A stretch of DNA of 64,000 nt from Planctomycetaceae bacterium (lineage in GTDB: Bacteria; Planctomycetota; Phycisphaerae; SM23-33): NCBI GenBank assembly GCA_039680605.1, contig JBDKTA010000048.1, positions 1 through 64,000 of the forward strand, in the 5' to 3' direction. The notes under the pieces are model-generated. The model searched no databases. It saw nothing but the letters and a program-made list of their open reading frames with translations, and had not been told where the DNA came from. The position numbers were made by a program, and so were the translations under genes. Every line of letters begins with the position of its first letter. Position 1 is the first letter of the stretch. Below are positions 47,797-56,385 of this stretch, piece after piece.

Positions 47797-47911
47797 CGCA
47801 GGCTCCTTTCATTCAGGTTCAAAAGATGAGACGCACAACTTGCTTGGAAGTTCCATCAAATGAGCCGGGGTCTTGTGCCACAATACGGCCGCTATGAGCG
47901 ACGAAGCGCTG

Positions 47912-48019
47912 GGTGCCGTGGCGGGAGGGCGTTAGCCCGACAGCCACGACGGGCTCAGTAAGTCCGCCGGTTCGGGGATCGTGGCTCTCCGGGTCTTCGG
48001 CCCTGCGCGCCACGGCACC
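47912..48019. repeat. Small inverted-repeat element between two copies of the truA start
   Basis: Ends GGTGCCGTGGCG (47912-47923) and CGCCACGGCACC (48008-48019) are inverted. The element lies between two copies of CTTGTGCCACAATACG + ATGAGCGACGAA (47872-47905 and 48062-48091). The upstream copy reads only 13 codons before a stop. Confidence 0.6.
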
Positions 48020-48080
48020 CGCGGCGACCTCGGCGGCTCAGGCACTTCCCTCGGGCGCAGCCTTGTGCCACAATACGTTC

Positions 48081-48836
48081 ATGAGCGACGAATCGCGGCG
48101 CAATATCAAGTTGGTGATCGCCTATAACGGCGCGGCCTACCATGGATGGCAGCGGCAGGCGCAGGGGATGGATACTGTCCAGCAGCGCATCGAGGAGGCC
48201 GCCGGGCGAATCCTGGGCCATCACGTCAATGTGATGGGCGCGGGGCGCACCGACGCGGGCGTTCATGCGATGGGGCAGGTGGCCAACTTCTACACGACCA
48301 ACGCGGCCGTGCCGGTGGTGGGGCTGCGGCGGGCGATGAACTCGCGCCTTCCGCGCGACATCGCCGTGCGAAGCGCCGCCGAGGTTCCGGAAGGATTCCA
48401 CGCCTCGCGCAGCGCCGTGGGCAAGACGTATCGCTATCGCATCCACGTCGCCCCGGTGAGGCCGGTAGAACTGTGCGGGCTGGTGTACCACTACTGGCGG
48501 CCGCTGGATGTCCAGGCCATGCGCGAGGGGGGCGTCCGCCTCACGGGCAAGCACGACTTTCTCGGGTTTGCGTCGTCGGCGGAAGAGCGCCAGACGACCG
48601 TGCGCACGGTTCGGCGCTGCGAGGTGGCCGAGGACGGCGAGCAGGTCGTCGTGACGGTGGAGGGGGACGGGTTCCTCTACAACATGGTTCGCAACATCGT
48701 CGGGACGCTCATCGAGATCGGCCGCGGGCACTGGAGCCCCGAGCGGATCGACACGATCCTGGCGTCATGCGACCGCCGCGACGCGGGCCCGACCGCCCCG
48801 CCCGACGGGCTCTACCTGATGTGCGTTCACTACTGA
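48081..48836 (+). CDS. truA: tRNA pseudouridine synthase A
   Basis: Protein of 251 residues from ATG 48081; the 56-residue upstream extension is repeat-derived and rejected. It makes pseudouridine at positions 38-40 of tRNA anticodon arms. The catalytic motif GAGRTDAGVHA has Asp58; KTYRYRI and GDGFLYNMVRNIVGTL are the other family motifs. A partial duplicate of the start region lies about 190 bp upstream. Confidence 0.95.
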   Translation: MSDESRRNIKLVIAYNGAAYHGWQRQAQGMDTVQQRIEEAAGRILGHHVNVMGAGRTDAGVHAMGQVANFYTTNAAVPVVGLRRAMNSRLPRDIAVRSAAEVPEGFHASRSAVGKTYRYRIHVAPVRPVELCGLVYHYWRPLDVQAMREGGVRLTGKHDFLGFASSAEERQTTVRTVRRCEVAEDGEQVVVTVEGDGFLYNMVRNIVGTLIEIGRGHWSPERIDTILASCDRRDAGPTAPPDGLYLMCVHY

Positions 48837-48843
48837 TCGGCGG

Positions 48844-49182
48844 CTAGACTCTCAACCCCAGGTTCAGCGGGCGGGCGAACTGCAGGGCGACACCGGCCCG
48901 GTCGTCGCTTCCGCCGTCCTGGCAGCGGATCAGTTTGGCGTGGCAGGCGAACTCTTCGAGCATGAAGGTGTTTTGCGTGCTGCGTGGAACGGAGAAGGCC
49001 AGGTTCACCGCGCCGTCAAGGCTCTGGGCCACTTCGGCGGCGACGGCTACGTACGTGCCGCCGTCGGACAGGTCGACGCTGCGCCCGCTGCCGAGCATCG
49101 TGCCGGCGCGAGAGAAGATCGTCACGGGGCACGAAATCGCAACGCGTGTGAACTGTCGCCGTTCTTTTGCCTGTTGCGTCAT
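48844..49182 (-). CDS. PilZ-domain protein (c-di-GMP effector)
   Basis: Protein of 112 residues, a single PilZ domain. The binding motifs are ERRQFTR (Arg8, Arg9, Arg13) and DLSDGG (DxSxxG, Asp37-Gly42); GVALQFARPL near the end is the third part. It should bind c-di-GMP and change its partner. In this window it is the only visible effector for the GGDEF/HD-GYP operon at 23-29 kb, but it lies 20 kb away. Confidence 0.85.
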   Translation of the reverse strand: MTQQAKERRQFTRVAISCPVTIFSRAGTMLGSGRSVDLSDGGTYVAVAAEVAQSLDGAVNLAFSVPRSTQNTFMLEEFACHAKLIRCQDGGSDDRAGVALQFARPLNLGLRV

Positions 49183-49310
49183 GAGCTGACTTCCCTGTTG
49201 TTCAGTCTGAATCGTCCTGACTCAAACGCCGTTCATCACGTTTAACCGCGAATTGACACCAAAGTATTCTCTCACGGATTTTATTTATGTCAATCGCAAA
49301 GCCGCAAAAG

Positions 49311-50591
49311 CTACTTGTCCACCAGGCGGTATTTCACTTTGCCGCCGACGATCGTCGTGGTGGCGCGGCCGGTGAGCTTCCAGCCATGATACGGGCAGTT
49401 GCGGCTGAGCGAGACGAAGGTGTTGGTGTCGACGGTCCAGTTGGCGGCAGGATCGATGATGGTCACGTCGGCCAGGGCGCCCGTGGCGAGGGTGCCCAGC
49501 GGTCGGCCGATGACCCGCGCCGGACCGGCGGTCATGCGTTCGATCAGCGTGGGCCAGTCGCACAGGCCGGTCTCCACCAGGGCCTTGATGAACAGCCCCA
49601 GCGCGCAGTCCAGGGCGATGATCCCGAAGGGCGCCAAGCCGAACTCGAGTTCCTTTTCTTCCTTGGAGTGCGGGGCGTGATCGGTCGCCAGGCAGTCGAT
49701 CGTGCCGTCGGCCACGGCGCGGCGCAAAGCCTCAACGTCTGAGGCCGTTCGCAGCGGCGGGCTGACCTTGTATTTGGAGTCATATCCGGCGCAGGCGGCA
49801 TCGGTCAGCAGCAGGTGGTGGCAGGTCACCTCGCCGCTGACGGCCAGACCGTCGGCCTTGGCTGCTCGCAGCAGGTTCGCGCTGCCGCTGGTGGAGATAT
49901 GCTGCACGTGGTAGGCGCCTTGCGTGCGGGCGACGAGCTCCAGGTCGCGCCGCAGCATGATCTGTTCGCCGCTGGCGGCGATGCCGCCCAGCCCCAGCCG
50001 GACCGCCACCGGCCCGGAGTTCATCACCCCGGCCATCAGTTCCGGGTCCTGGCAGTGCTGCATGAGGGGTATGCCGAGGTTCCCGGCGTACTGCAGGGCC
50101 CGCTGCATGACCAGGCTGCTGGCGACGCCGTCGCCGTCGTCGCTGAAGGCCACCGCGCCCGCCGCGGCCATCATGCCCATCTCGGCCAGTTCCTTGCCCG
50201 CGCGGTCTTTGGTGATGCAGCCTACCGGGAGCACGCGGGCCAGGTCCGCCTCGCCGGCACGCTGGAGCACGTAGTTGATCGCCCGCTCGTCGTCAGCCGG
50301 CGGGTGCGTGTTGGGCATCGCCAGCACGGTGGTGAACCCGCCTGCGACCGCGGCCCCTGCCGCCGAGGCGATCGTCTCTTCCTCTTCATGCCCGGGCTCG
50401 CGACAGTGTACGTGCAGATCGATCAGCCCCGGGGCCACGATCTGCCCGTCGGCGTCGATTATCTGCTTTGCCGCGGCGCGGCAAGGCCCCACGCGCACAA
50501 TCTTGCCCGCCGTAATCGCCACGTCGGTGACCTCGTCCAGCCCGTTGGCCGGATCGATCACCCGCCCATTCCTGATGAGGATGTCGTTCAT
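49311..50591 (-). CDS. pyrC: Dihydroorotase
   Basis: Protein of 426 residues from ATG 50591. It closes carbamoyl aspartate to dihydroorotate. Zinc ligands: DLHVHCREPGHE, the His in HHLLLTD and the acid in ATDHAPHSKEEKE; the LysCO2 site region is QHISTSGSANLLR. The type matches the bacterial class I dihydroorotases that pair with PyrB; the metal site is complete, so it is active rather than a structural PyrC'. It follows pyrB by 76 nt with a strong hairpin in between. Confidence 0.95.
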   Translation of the reverse strand: MNDILIRNGRVIDPANGLDEVTDVAITAGKIVRVGPCRAAAKQIIDADGQIVAPGLIDLHVHCREPGHEEEETIASAAGAAVAGGFTTVLAMPNTHPPADDERAINYVLQRAGEADLARVLPVGCITKDRAGKELAEMGMMAAAGAVAFSDDGDGVASSLVMQRALQYAGNLGIPLMQHCQDPELMAGVMNSGPVAVRLGLGGIAASGEQIMLRRDLELVARTQGAYHVQHISTSGSANLLRAAKADGLAVSGEVTCHHLLLTDAACAGYDSKYKVSPPLRTASDVEALRRAVADGTIDCLATDHAPHSKEEKELEFGLAPFGIIALDCALGLFIKALVETGLCDWPTLIERMTAGPARVIGRPLGTLATGALADVTIIDPAANWTVDTNTFVSLSRNCPYHGWKLTGRATTTIVGGKVKYRLVDK

Positions 50592-50606
50592 GGTCTGGTC
50601 TTTCAA

Positions 50607-50658
50607 GTTCCGGGGTCACTGAAGTGACCCGGCCGGGTCAGTTCACTGACCCCGGAAC
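50607..50658. terminator. Hairpin between pyrB and pyrC
   Basis: Inverted arms of about 24 nt (GTTCCGGGGTCACTGAAGTG and CACTGACCCCGGAAC, with two mismatch pairs) and a short GC loop. Transcription runs pyrB to pyrC (minus strand). There is no T-run on either side, so it is more likely an attenuating, processing or repeat-type structure than an intrinsic terminator. Confidence 0.5.
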
Positions 50659-50667
50659 ATCCTGCGA

Positions 50668-51672
50668 TTACTCATTCCCCTGCGACACCAGGTACAGCAC
50701 GGCCATGCGGATCGCCAGGCCGTTGGTCACTTGCTGGAGAATGCAGCTATTGGGTCCGTCGGCGACGTCGGAGGTGATCTCGACGCCGCGGTTGATCGGG
50801 CCCGGGTGCATGATCAGCACGTCCTTCTTGCAGCGTTTGAGCCGCTGTCCGTTCATGCCGTACAGGCGGCTGTACTCGCGCAGCGACGGGAACAAGCCGC
50901 CGCCGAAACGCTCGAACTGGATGCGCAGCATGTTGATCACGTCCACCTCGCCGAGCACCTCGTCGAGGCTTGTGCAGACGGTGCAGCCCATCGAGGCGAT
51001 CGCCGCGGGCACCAGCGTCGGCGGACCGACCACCGTCACCTGCGCCCCCAGCTTGGTCAGGCCCAGGATGTTGCTGCGGGCCACGCGCGAGTGGGCGATA
51101 TCGCCCACCAGCGCCACCTTGAGCCCCTCGATGCCTCCGAGGCGCTGGCGCATGGTAAAGATGTCCAGCAAGCCCTGCGTGGGGTGCTCGTGCGATCCGT
51201 CCCCGGCGTTGACCACCGACGCCTGAAGATTGCTCGCCAGCAGGTGCGGCGCGCCGGACTGACCGTGGCGGATCACAAAAATGTCCACGCCCATGGCCGC
51301 CACGTTGCGGGCGGTATCGAGCGTCGTCTCGCCCTTGGTCACGCTGGAGCCCTTGGAGGTGAACAGCAGCGTGTCCGCCGAGAGGCGGCTGGCGGCCAGT
51401 TCGAAGCTCATCCGCGTGCGGGTGGAGTCTTCGAAGAACATCAGGGCGACGACCTTGCCTCGCAAGGCGGGCACTTTCTTGATCGAGCGGGTGGAGACTT
51501 CCTTGAAGGTCTCTGCCGTGTCCAGGATGTGCGTGATCTCGGCGGGCGAAAGTTCGTCCAGACCCAGCAGGTCTTTGCGACGCCAGACCAGCGCCTCGGG
51601 GGCAGGTTCGGCGGCGGCCTGTGCCGGGACCGATTTAGTCTTTCTTGATGATGTAGACAGCTTCTTCGCCAT
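50668..51672 (-). CDS. pyrB: Aspartate carbamoyltransferase, catalytic chain
   Basis: Protein of 334 residues. Carbamoyl phosphate plus aspartate gives carbamoyl aspartate. Motifs: [10 protein letters not shown] (STRTR), [14 protein letters not shown] and [12 protein letters not shown]. The first about 30 residues ([18 protein letters not shown]) are a basic, low-complexity extension. The start overlaps the pyrR stop by 38 nt, so translation is coupled. No pyrI regulatory chain is seen. Confidence 0.95.
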   Translation of the reverse strand: MAKKLSTSSRKTKSVPAQAAAEPAPEALVWRRKDLLGLDELSPAEITHILDTAETFKEVSTRSIKKVPALRGKVVALMFFEDSTRTRMSFELAASRLSADTLLFTSKGSSVTKGETTLDTARNVAAMGVDIFVIRHGQSGAPHLLASNLQASVVNAGDGSHEHPTQGLLDIFTMRQRLGGIEGLKVALVGDIAHSRVARSNILGLTKLGAQVTVVGPPTLVPAAIASMGCTVCTSLDEVLGEVDVINMLRIQFERFGGGLFPSLREYSRLYGMNGQRLKRCKKDVLIMHPGPINRGVEITSDVADGPNSCILQQVTNGLAIRMAVLYLVSQGNE

Positions 51673-52162
51673 CGTTTTCTTCCAGTCGGACCTGTACGCG
51701 GTCCTGGGGGGCCGCCTTGATGGTTTTTCCGACGAAATCGGCCGCGATGGGCAACTCGCGCCCGCCGCGGTCGATCAAGACCGCCAGGCGGACGACGCTG
51801 GGGCGTCCGAAATCGTGCAGGGCGTCCAGCGCCGCGCGGATGCTCCGACCGGTCTGCAGCACGTCGTCGACCAGCAGCGTCCAGGCGTTGTCGAGGTCGA
51901 AGTTGATCTCGGTGGCCTTGACCAGCGGGGCCCCGCGGCTGCGGGACAGATCGTCGCGATAGAAGGTGATGTCCAGCACGCCGTGCTCGACCGTGCGCCC
52001 CTGGGCGCGCAGAAACTCGACGATCCGTGCGGCCAGCGTCTCGCCGCGCGTGCGGATGCCGACAACGGCAATGGGGCGGTCGGCGGGCAATTGGTCGACG
52101 ACGGCCTCAAATAGACGTTTGACCGCGGTCTGGACTTGAACGGCGTTGAGGATCTTTTTCAT
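51635..52162 (-). CDS. pyrR: PyrR: pyrimidine operon regulator / uracil phosphoribosyltransferase
   Basis: Protein of 175 residues from ATG 52162. PRPP loop [20 protein letters not shown], with the other family motifs [13 protein letters not shown] and [10 protein letters not shown]. In Firmicutes PyrR attenuates pyr mRNA when UMP is bound; in other phyla it may only have the enzyme activity. It is the first gene of the pyrR-pyrB-pyrC operon. I see no obvious PyrR-binding hairpin in the 136-bp gap before it. Confidence 0.93.
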   Translation of the reverse strand: MKKILNAVQVQTAVKRLFEAVVDQLPADRPIAVVGIRTRGETLAARIVEFLRAQGRTVEHGVLDITFYRDDLSRSRGAPLVKATEINFDLDNAWTLLVDDVLQTGRSIRAALDALHDFGRPSVVRLAVLIDRGGRELPIAADFVGKTIKAAPQDRVQVRLEENDGEEAVYIIKKD

Positions 52163-52298
52163 AGGTCGCAATCGCCTGTCGCAGGGGGATGATACAGTCC
52201 TCTGCCGGAGAAGAAAACAAAAAACCGAGGACGAGGACCACGGATTGATGCACCCGGAGGATTGCCGTGTTACGCGAGGCGAGTACAATAAAGGCTTG

Positions 52299-52850
52299 AT
52301 GAGGACCTATCGACCTGAAAGCTTGCTTCTTATTGCGGCTGCACGGCATGTGCTTGATGTTGCGTCGAGTGACTACCTTAAGCAGGCCGCCAATGATGCT
52401 CTGGCGGGTGGAATATATTCCCCGGCTCTGACAGAAGTCGCGATGGTTCCTGCCCCCATCATGTCCGAGATCGGTCCCCAATTCCGGCAAGCTTTGCAGG
52501 AACTTGGCTTGCCGATCCCTGACAGAGAGGCTGCCCTTTGGCATATTGCGGCATATCACGCTCAGCGGATTGCAGACGGCGAAGTTTCCCCGCGTGTTGG
52601 GATGCGGGCCATAAGGGACGAGGTGGAGTACCCGGGCCGTCTCTATGAGCGGTCGCGGGAATTCTTTGGCGATTCCCACGACCTCCACGTCCTCTATGGA
52701 ATGTACTATGGCTACGACGACCTCGCCGAACGCCCGGATGAAGTATCTTTTGAGGGCAAGTATGGAAGCGAAGCGATAGCGGCTTTGGACGCTGCTGTAG
52801 TTGCCGAGGCGAAGGCTTGGCTATTGCGCCATAGTGACATTACACTTTGA
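52299..52850 (+). CDS. Orphan hypothetical protein
   Basis: Protein of 183 residues from ATG 52299; the upstream frame is not convincing. The sequence is helical (LLIAAARHVLDVASSDYLKQ, REAALWHIAAYHAQRIADGE) with an acidic C-terminus (FGDSHDLHVLYGMYYGYDDL). No family recognised. Third-position GC is much lower than in neighbours, which suggests recent acquisition. It is divergent from pyrR with a 136-bp gap between them. Confidence 0.6.
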   Translation: MRTYRPESLLLIAAARHVLDVASSDYLKQAANDALAGGIYSPALTEVAMVPAPIMSEIGPQFRQALQELGLPIPDREAALWHIAAYHAQRIADGEVSPRVGMRAIRDEVEYPGRLYERSREFFGDSHDLHVLYGMYYGYDDLAERPDEVSFEGKYGSEAIAALDAAVVAEAKAWLLRHSDITL

Positions 52851-52895
52851 TTAAGCAAGTTGGGTCGTTGTCGAAAACGGGGACATCATTGGTGG

Positions 52896-53915
52896 TCAGT
52901 CTTTGTCTTGGACCGGCGCGCCTCGATCATAGAACAACGTCGGCAAGGACGCGATCAGCGCCTCGGGGCGGTATAGACTTTCGGTTTCGCCGCGGCAGTT
53001 GTACCAGCATTCGGTGCAGGGGTTATTTTCCGACGCGCGGCGGAGGCGGTCCATGATGACTTGCGGATGATCGGTATAGAGATTGCCCACCGGATCGTGC
53101 CGTCGTTCGACGCAGATCGCCACCTCGCCGGTGGCGTCGATGTTGAAGAACGCCCGCCCGGCCCGGCAGTCGGGCACGCCGCCGCGCAGGAAGCGGTCGA
53201 ACTGGCCGAGGTACCAGGGATTGGACAGGAAGTTCGGGCACGTCTTGCGGAGGTTGACGAGGTATTGCGAGACCGGTCCGTCGTCGTGGGCGTGAGACCG
53301 CGAGCCGGTCTTGAGGTGCCCGTACGGCTGGACCATGAAATAGGCGTTTCGCCTCGCGGCCATCTCGATCAGCGGGGCGATGTCGTCGAGGTTGTCCTGC
53401 ATGAGCACGGCGATGACGTTGACCCGCTGCCACTTGTGGCGCCGGGCCTTGCTGAACATCTCGACCGCCCGCCAGGCCTGCTCCCAGGCGCCCGGGGCGT
53501 GGCGGGCCTTGTCGTGGCGGGCGGGGTCGGCGTAGTCGATGCTGATCGAGACGCCCCAGAGCCCCGCGGCCATCAGGGCATCGGCCACGGCGGCCGTGGC
53601 CAGCCATCCATTGGTGGTGACAAAGGGGAAGTGGTAACGCCCGACGGCCCGGACGATCTCGGGCAGGTCGTGTCGCAGGAGCGGTTCGCCGCCGGCCAGC
53701 GATACCAGCAGGGAGCCCCAGCGGGCGAGTTTGGCGCTTCCGGTTTCGTAGTCGCTGACGGGGTGTTCGGCGGCCAGGCCTGCCGGGTCGTGCCAGTAGC
53801 TGCAGAAGCGGCAGCGGAAATTGCATCGGTAGGTGACCTGCCAGGCGCACCAGACGGGGTGCCTGGAACTCCAGGCACGAAATAATCTCAGTTTTTTTCC
53901 AAGGGGGCTGACCAT
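52896..53915 (-). CDS. Radical SAM enzyme with SPASM-like Cys cluster
   Basis: Protein of 339 residues. The 4Fe-4S motif CxxxCxxC is at residues 31-38 (YRCNFRCRFCSYW), with GGEPLLR following. The C-terminal region holds CRAG, CVERRHD and CTECWYNCRGE, a SPASM/twitch-like cluster. Members modify peptides or activate enzymes. No precursor peptide or partner is nearby that I can identify, so the substrate is open. Confidence 0.88.
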   Translation of the reverse strand: MVSPLGKKLRLFRAWSSRHPVWCAWQVTYRCNFRCRFCSYWHDPAGLAAEHPVSDYETGSAKLARWGSLLVSLAGGEPLLRHDLPEIVRAVGRYHFPFVTTNGWLATAAVADALMAAGLWGVSISIDYADPARHDKARHAPGAWEQAWRAVEMFSKARRHKWQRVNVIAVLMQDNLDDIAPLIEMAARRNAYFMVQPYGHLKTGSRSHAHDDGPVSQYLVNLRKTCPNFLSNPWYLGQFDRFLRGGVPDCRAGRAFFNIDATGEVAICVERRHDPVGNLYTDHPQVIMDRLRRASENNPCTECWYNCRGETESLYRPEALIASLPTLFYDRGAPVQDKD

Positions 53916-54115
53916 TTTCCGGCAGGAAGCATCTCCGCAAGAGGCCGCTGCAGCGTAACTTTAGTGAGGCCGGGGGTGCAAAAGCAAGATCGATCAGATA
54001 AAGGCGGAAAGACTCATGTCGCCGCGGTTGCCGGCCGATCCTATAATAGGATAGAACAAGCTCCGCTGCCCCCGAAGATGGTTAACGCAAGTCAACATAA
54101 AGCGGCAAGCGGACA

Positions 54116-54151
54116 CGCTCAGACGCCGTAAGCGACGCCTGAGCGTTTTTT
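54116..54151 (+). terminator. Intrinsic terminator before the atp operon
   Basis: CGCTCAG and CTGAGCG form a 7-bp stem with further inner pairs (loop region CGCCGTAAGCG), directly followed by TTTTTT. It faces the plus strand. Confidence 0.65.
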
Positions 54152-54351
54152 AGGGGATCCAATTAGCCGCTGAGGTCGCTGAGGTCGCTGAGGGAAGAAG
54201 TTGTTTTGTATTTTCTCATCCTCAGCGTCCTCAGCGACCTCTGCGGCTTAATCTATCACCGGCAGTGAGAAACGAATTGCTTTGTCATTTGGTGCTTCTG
54301 CCGCTTCCCCCTGACTAAGGCATACCCATTACCACATTTTGTTATTGCTGA

Positions 54352-54380
54352 TTGACTCCACTGTCCGCCAGTCGTACGAT
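54352..54380 (+). promoter_or_regulatory. Candidate promoter of the atp operon
   Basis: TTGACT (54352-54357), exactly 17 nt, TACGAT (54375-54380). The first gene starts about 29 nt further downstream. Confidence 0.5.
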
Positions 54381-54408
54381 TGCTAGATTGGTTAGCAGGC
54401 GTCAGTTT

Positions 54409-54633
54409 ATGAACGAACACAGGCATCCGGTTTGGCGCTACGGTCCGGTGGGCCTGGAGTTCGGCGTGACGGTTGCGGGTTGTGCTTTGCTGGGCGTATG
54501 GGTGGATCGGCGACTGAACTGGGCTCCGACGGCTACGATCGTGTTGACGATTGTGGGTTTCGCCGGCGGGCTTTGGCGGTTACTGAGGCAGGTGAAGAGC
54601 CTGTCGGACGACCATGACAGGAAGTCGACCTGA
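54409..54633 (+). CDS. AtpZ/AtpI-like small membrane protein
   Basis: Protein of 74 residues with two membrane helices (LEFGVTVAGCALLGVWVD, TIVLTIVGFAGGLWRLL). It resembles the AtpZ/'F1Fo ATPase gene 1' group that precedes AtpI in many operons and helps with Mg/Ca transport or c-ring assembly; the exact role is unclear. First gene of the atp operon; it overlaps the next gene by 20 nt. Confidence 0.75.
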   Translation: MNEHRHPVWRYGPVGLEFGVTVAGCALLGVWVDRRLNWAPTATIVLTIVGFAGGLWRLLRQVKSLSDDHDRKST

Positions 54634-55087
54634 AACAGGCGGCGGCGGGCGCTACGGCGGGGGCACGGTAGCGGCCCTGCTGCGTTGGGTGGTTTCGCCG
54701 GTGGTGAGCGTGGGGGCGGTTGGCGCATACCCGACCTGGCTGCTCGGCGGCGCTTCGGCGCTGGAAGCCGAGGGCGTTGCCGGAGCGATCGTGCTGGCGG
54801 CGATGCTGGCCAGCGGGCTGGTGATATCGGTGCTTCTGCGGGCGTCGCTGGCGACGGCGATGATGGGGGTGCTGGCGCTGGGCATGGCGCGGATGATCGT
54901 GTGCCTGCTGGCGGCTATAGCGGCGTACTGGTGGACGGAACTTCCGCTGCGTTCGCTGGCACTGTGGATGGGAGGGTTCTATGGCGTCGCTCTGGCCGGA
55001 GAGACGACCTGGTTGTATCGGACGATGAAACGCCTTTGGCCGGCCAAGGCGCCCCAGCCCTCGGCGGGCAACGCGAGGAAGAGTTAG
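54614..55087 (+). CDS. atpI: AtpI-like membrane protein
   Basis: Protein of 157 residues with about four helices (ALLRWVVSPVVSVGAVG, VAGAIVLAAMLASGLVISVLL, ALATAMMGVLALGMARMIVC, WMGGFYGVALAGETTWLY). By position and topology it fits the ATP synthase subunit I family, which aids assembly of the c-ring. It is longer than E. coli AtpI (about 126). Starts inside the previous gene. Confidence 0.7.
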   Translation: MTGSRPETGGGGRYGGGTVAALLRWVVSPVVSVGAVGAYPTWLLGGASALEAEGVAGAIVLAAMLASGLVISVLLRASLATAMMGVLALGMARMIVCLLAAIAAYWWTELPLRSLALWMGGFYGVALAGETTWLYRTMKRLWPAKAPQPSAGNARKS

Positions 55088-55097
55088 ATAACCATCG

Positions 55098-55985
55098 ATG
55101 TTAGCGGAAACCGACATTGTCAGCCATATGATCGACCACCCTTGGCCGCACGGGCAAGTGACCCTGGGGCCGCTGACGCTGACGCTGATGTCCAGCGGAA
55201 TAGCGACGATGATCCTGGTGGCGGTTCTGCTGTCGATCGTGGTTCCGGTGCTGGTCCGGCGCAGGGCGGAAACGCCTCATGGCGGATACAACTTTGTTGA
55301 AGCGATCGTGGTGTTCGTCCGGGACATGATCGCCCGCCCGGCGCTGGGAGACCGCGCGTATCGCTATCTGCCTCTGCTGCTGACGCTGTTCGTGTTCATC
55401 CTGGGGCTGAACCTGATCGGCCTGGTGCCCATTTCATCCCTGCTGCGGATGGCGGGTCTGGATGCTCATCTTCTGGGCGGTCCGACCACCAGCGTACCGG
55501 CGATCACGGGCGCCCTTGCGATGGTCTCGCTGGCGGCGATCCTGATCGGCGGGTTGTGGGAATCGGCCCATCGCCAGCATCTGGCCCGCGGATGGCCGGT
55601 GTGGCTGTGCGTGGCAATGTCGCCGCTGCTGTGGGCGTGGAGTATTACGCCCAAAGTCCCGGGAGTGGCCGGCGTGATGCTGGCGCCGCTACTGATGGTT
55701 CTGGAAGTGCTCGGGGCGCTGGTGAAGGTCTTTGCCCTGATGATTCGCCTGTTCGCCAACATGTTGTCCGGTCACACCATGATCGCCATCCTGGTTATGC
55801 TGGGTCTGCAGGCGCTCGATAACGCCTTGCGCGAGAACCTGGCGATGGTGCCGTTGAGCGTGCTGCCGATTCTCGGCGGCGTGCTGATCAACCTGTTGGA
55901 CGTGCTGGTGGCGGTGCTTCAGGCGTATATCTTCACCTTTCTCTCTGCAATTTACCTAGGATTATATGCGGGGGGTGGCCATTGA
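55098..55985 (+). CDS. atpB: F1Fo ATP synthase subunit a
   Basis: Protein of 295 residues with about six helices. The essential Arg is in MIRLFANMLSGHTM, the half-channel region near residues 215-230; other helices hold GGVLINLLDVLVAVLQAYIFTFLSAIYLGL. Length and motifs are standard. It forms the proton path with the c-ring. The stop is close behind the start codon of atpE. Confidence 0.95.
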   Translation: MLAETDIVSHMIDHPWPHGQVTLGPLTLTLMSSGIATMILVAVLLSIVVPVLVRRRAETPHGGYNFVEAIVVFVRDMIARPALGDRAYRYLPLLLTLFVFILGLNLIGLVPISSLLRMAGLDAHLLGGPTTSVPAITGALAMVSLAAILIGGLWESAHRQHLARGWPVWLCVAMSPLLWAWSITPKVPGVAGVMLAPLLMVLEVLGALVKVFALMIRLFANMLSGHTMIAILVMLGLQALDNALRENLAMVPLSVLPILGGVLINLLDVLVAVLQAYIFTFLSAIYLGLYAGGGH

Positions 55986-56020
55986 AACATTCGAGTCCAT
56001 CCCCTTTTAGGAGACCGTCG

Positions 56021-56371
56021 ATGATGCGTGTACTGTTAATTTCATCAGGTATTTGTCTGGTCTTGGGCAGCGCCCTATACGCTCAAGAGGCCCCGCAGAC
56101 CGCCCCGGCGGCGACTGCGGAAAAGGCTGACGCCAAGCCTAATACGGCTGAGGGCGTTGCGTTTCTGGGCGCCTGCCTGGGTGCTGCGCTGGCTGCCGTC
56201 GGCGCGGGGTTGGGCATTGGAAAGATTGGGGCCTCCTGCATGGATGCCATCGCCCGCCAGCCCGAGGCGGGCAGTTCGCTGTTCGCTCCGATGGTGGTGG
56301 CGGCGGCGATGGTCGAGGGCCTGGGGCTCTTTGCCATCGTGGTGTGCCTGATCGCACTGGTGACCAAGTAA
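56021..56371 (+). CDS. atpE: F1Fo ATP synthase subunit c, with leader
   Basis: Protein of 116 residues from ATG 56021 (AGGAG 7 nt upstream; the frame could also begin at TTG 55982). Residues 1-23 form a signal peptide-like stretch (MMRVLLISSGICLVLGSALY, then AQEAPQ), followed by a linker to residue 40. The two c-ring helices follow: FLGACLGAALAAVGAGLGIGKIGASCMDAI and FAPMVVAAAMVEGLGLFAIVV (positions about 47-115). The ion-binding Glu is in AMVEGLG; the Na+ motif (Gln in helix 1, Glu-Ser/Thr in helix 2) is missing, so protons are the likely ion. Confidence 0.93.
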   Translation: MMRVLLISSGICLVLGSALYAQEAPQTAPAATAEKADAKPNTAEGVAFLGACLGAALAAVGAGLGIGKIGASCMDAIARQPEAGSSLFAPMVVAAAMVEGLGLFAIVVCLIALVTK

Positions 56372-56385
56372 ACCGGCGCGGCGAC

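Larger units (their letters stand above)
53916..54408. other. Long gap: possible small transcript, terminator, repeat
   Basis: TATAAT at 54042 (within CCTATAATAGG) could be a -10 box. The stem CGCTCAG/CTGAGCG and T6 follow at 54116-54151, and an AATTAGCCGCTGAGGTCGC / CCTCAGCGACCTCTGCGGC repeat (54162-54249). If the TATAAT is real, a transcript of about 100 nt would end in the terminator. No matching sRNA family is recognised. Confidence 0.45.
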
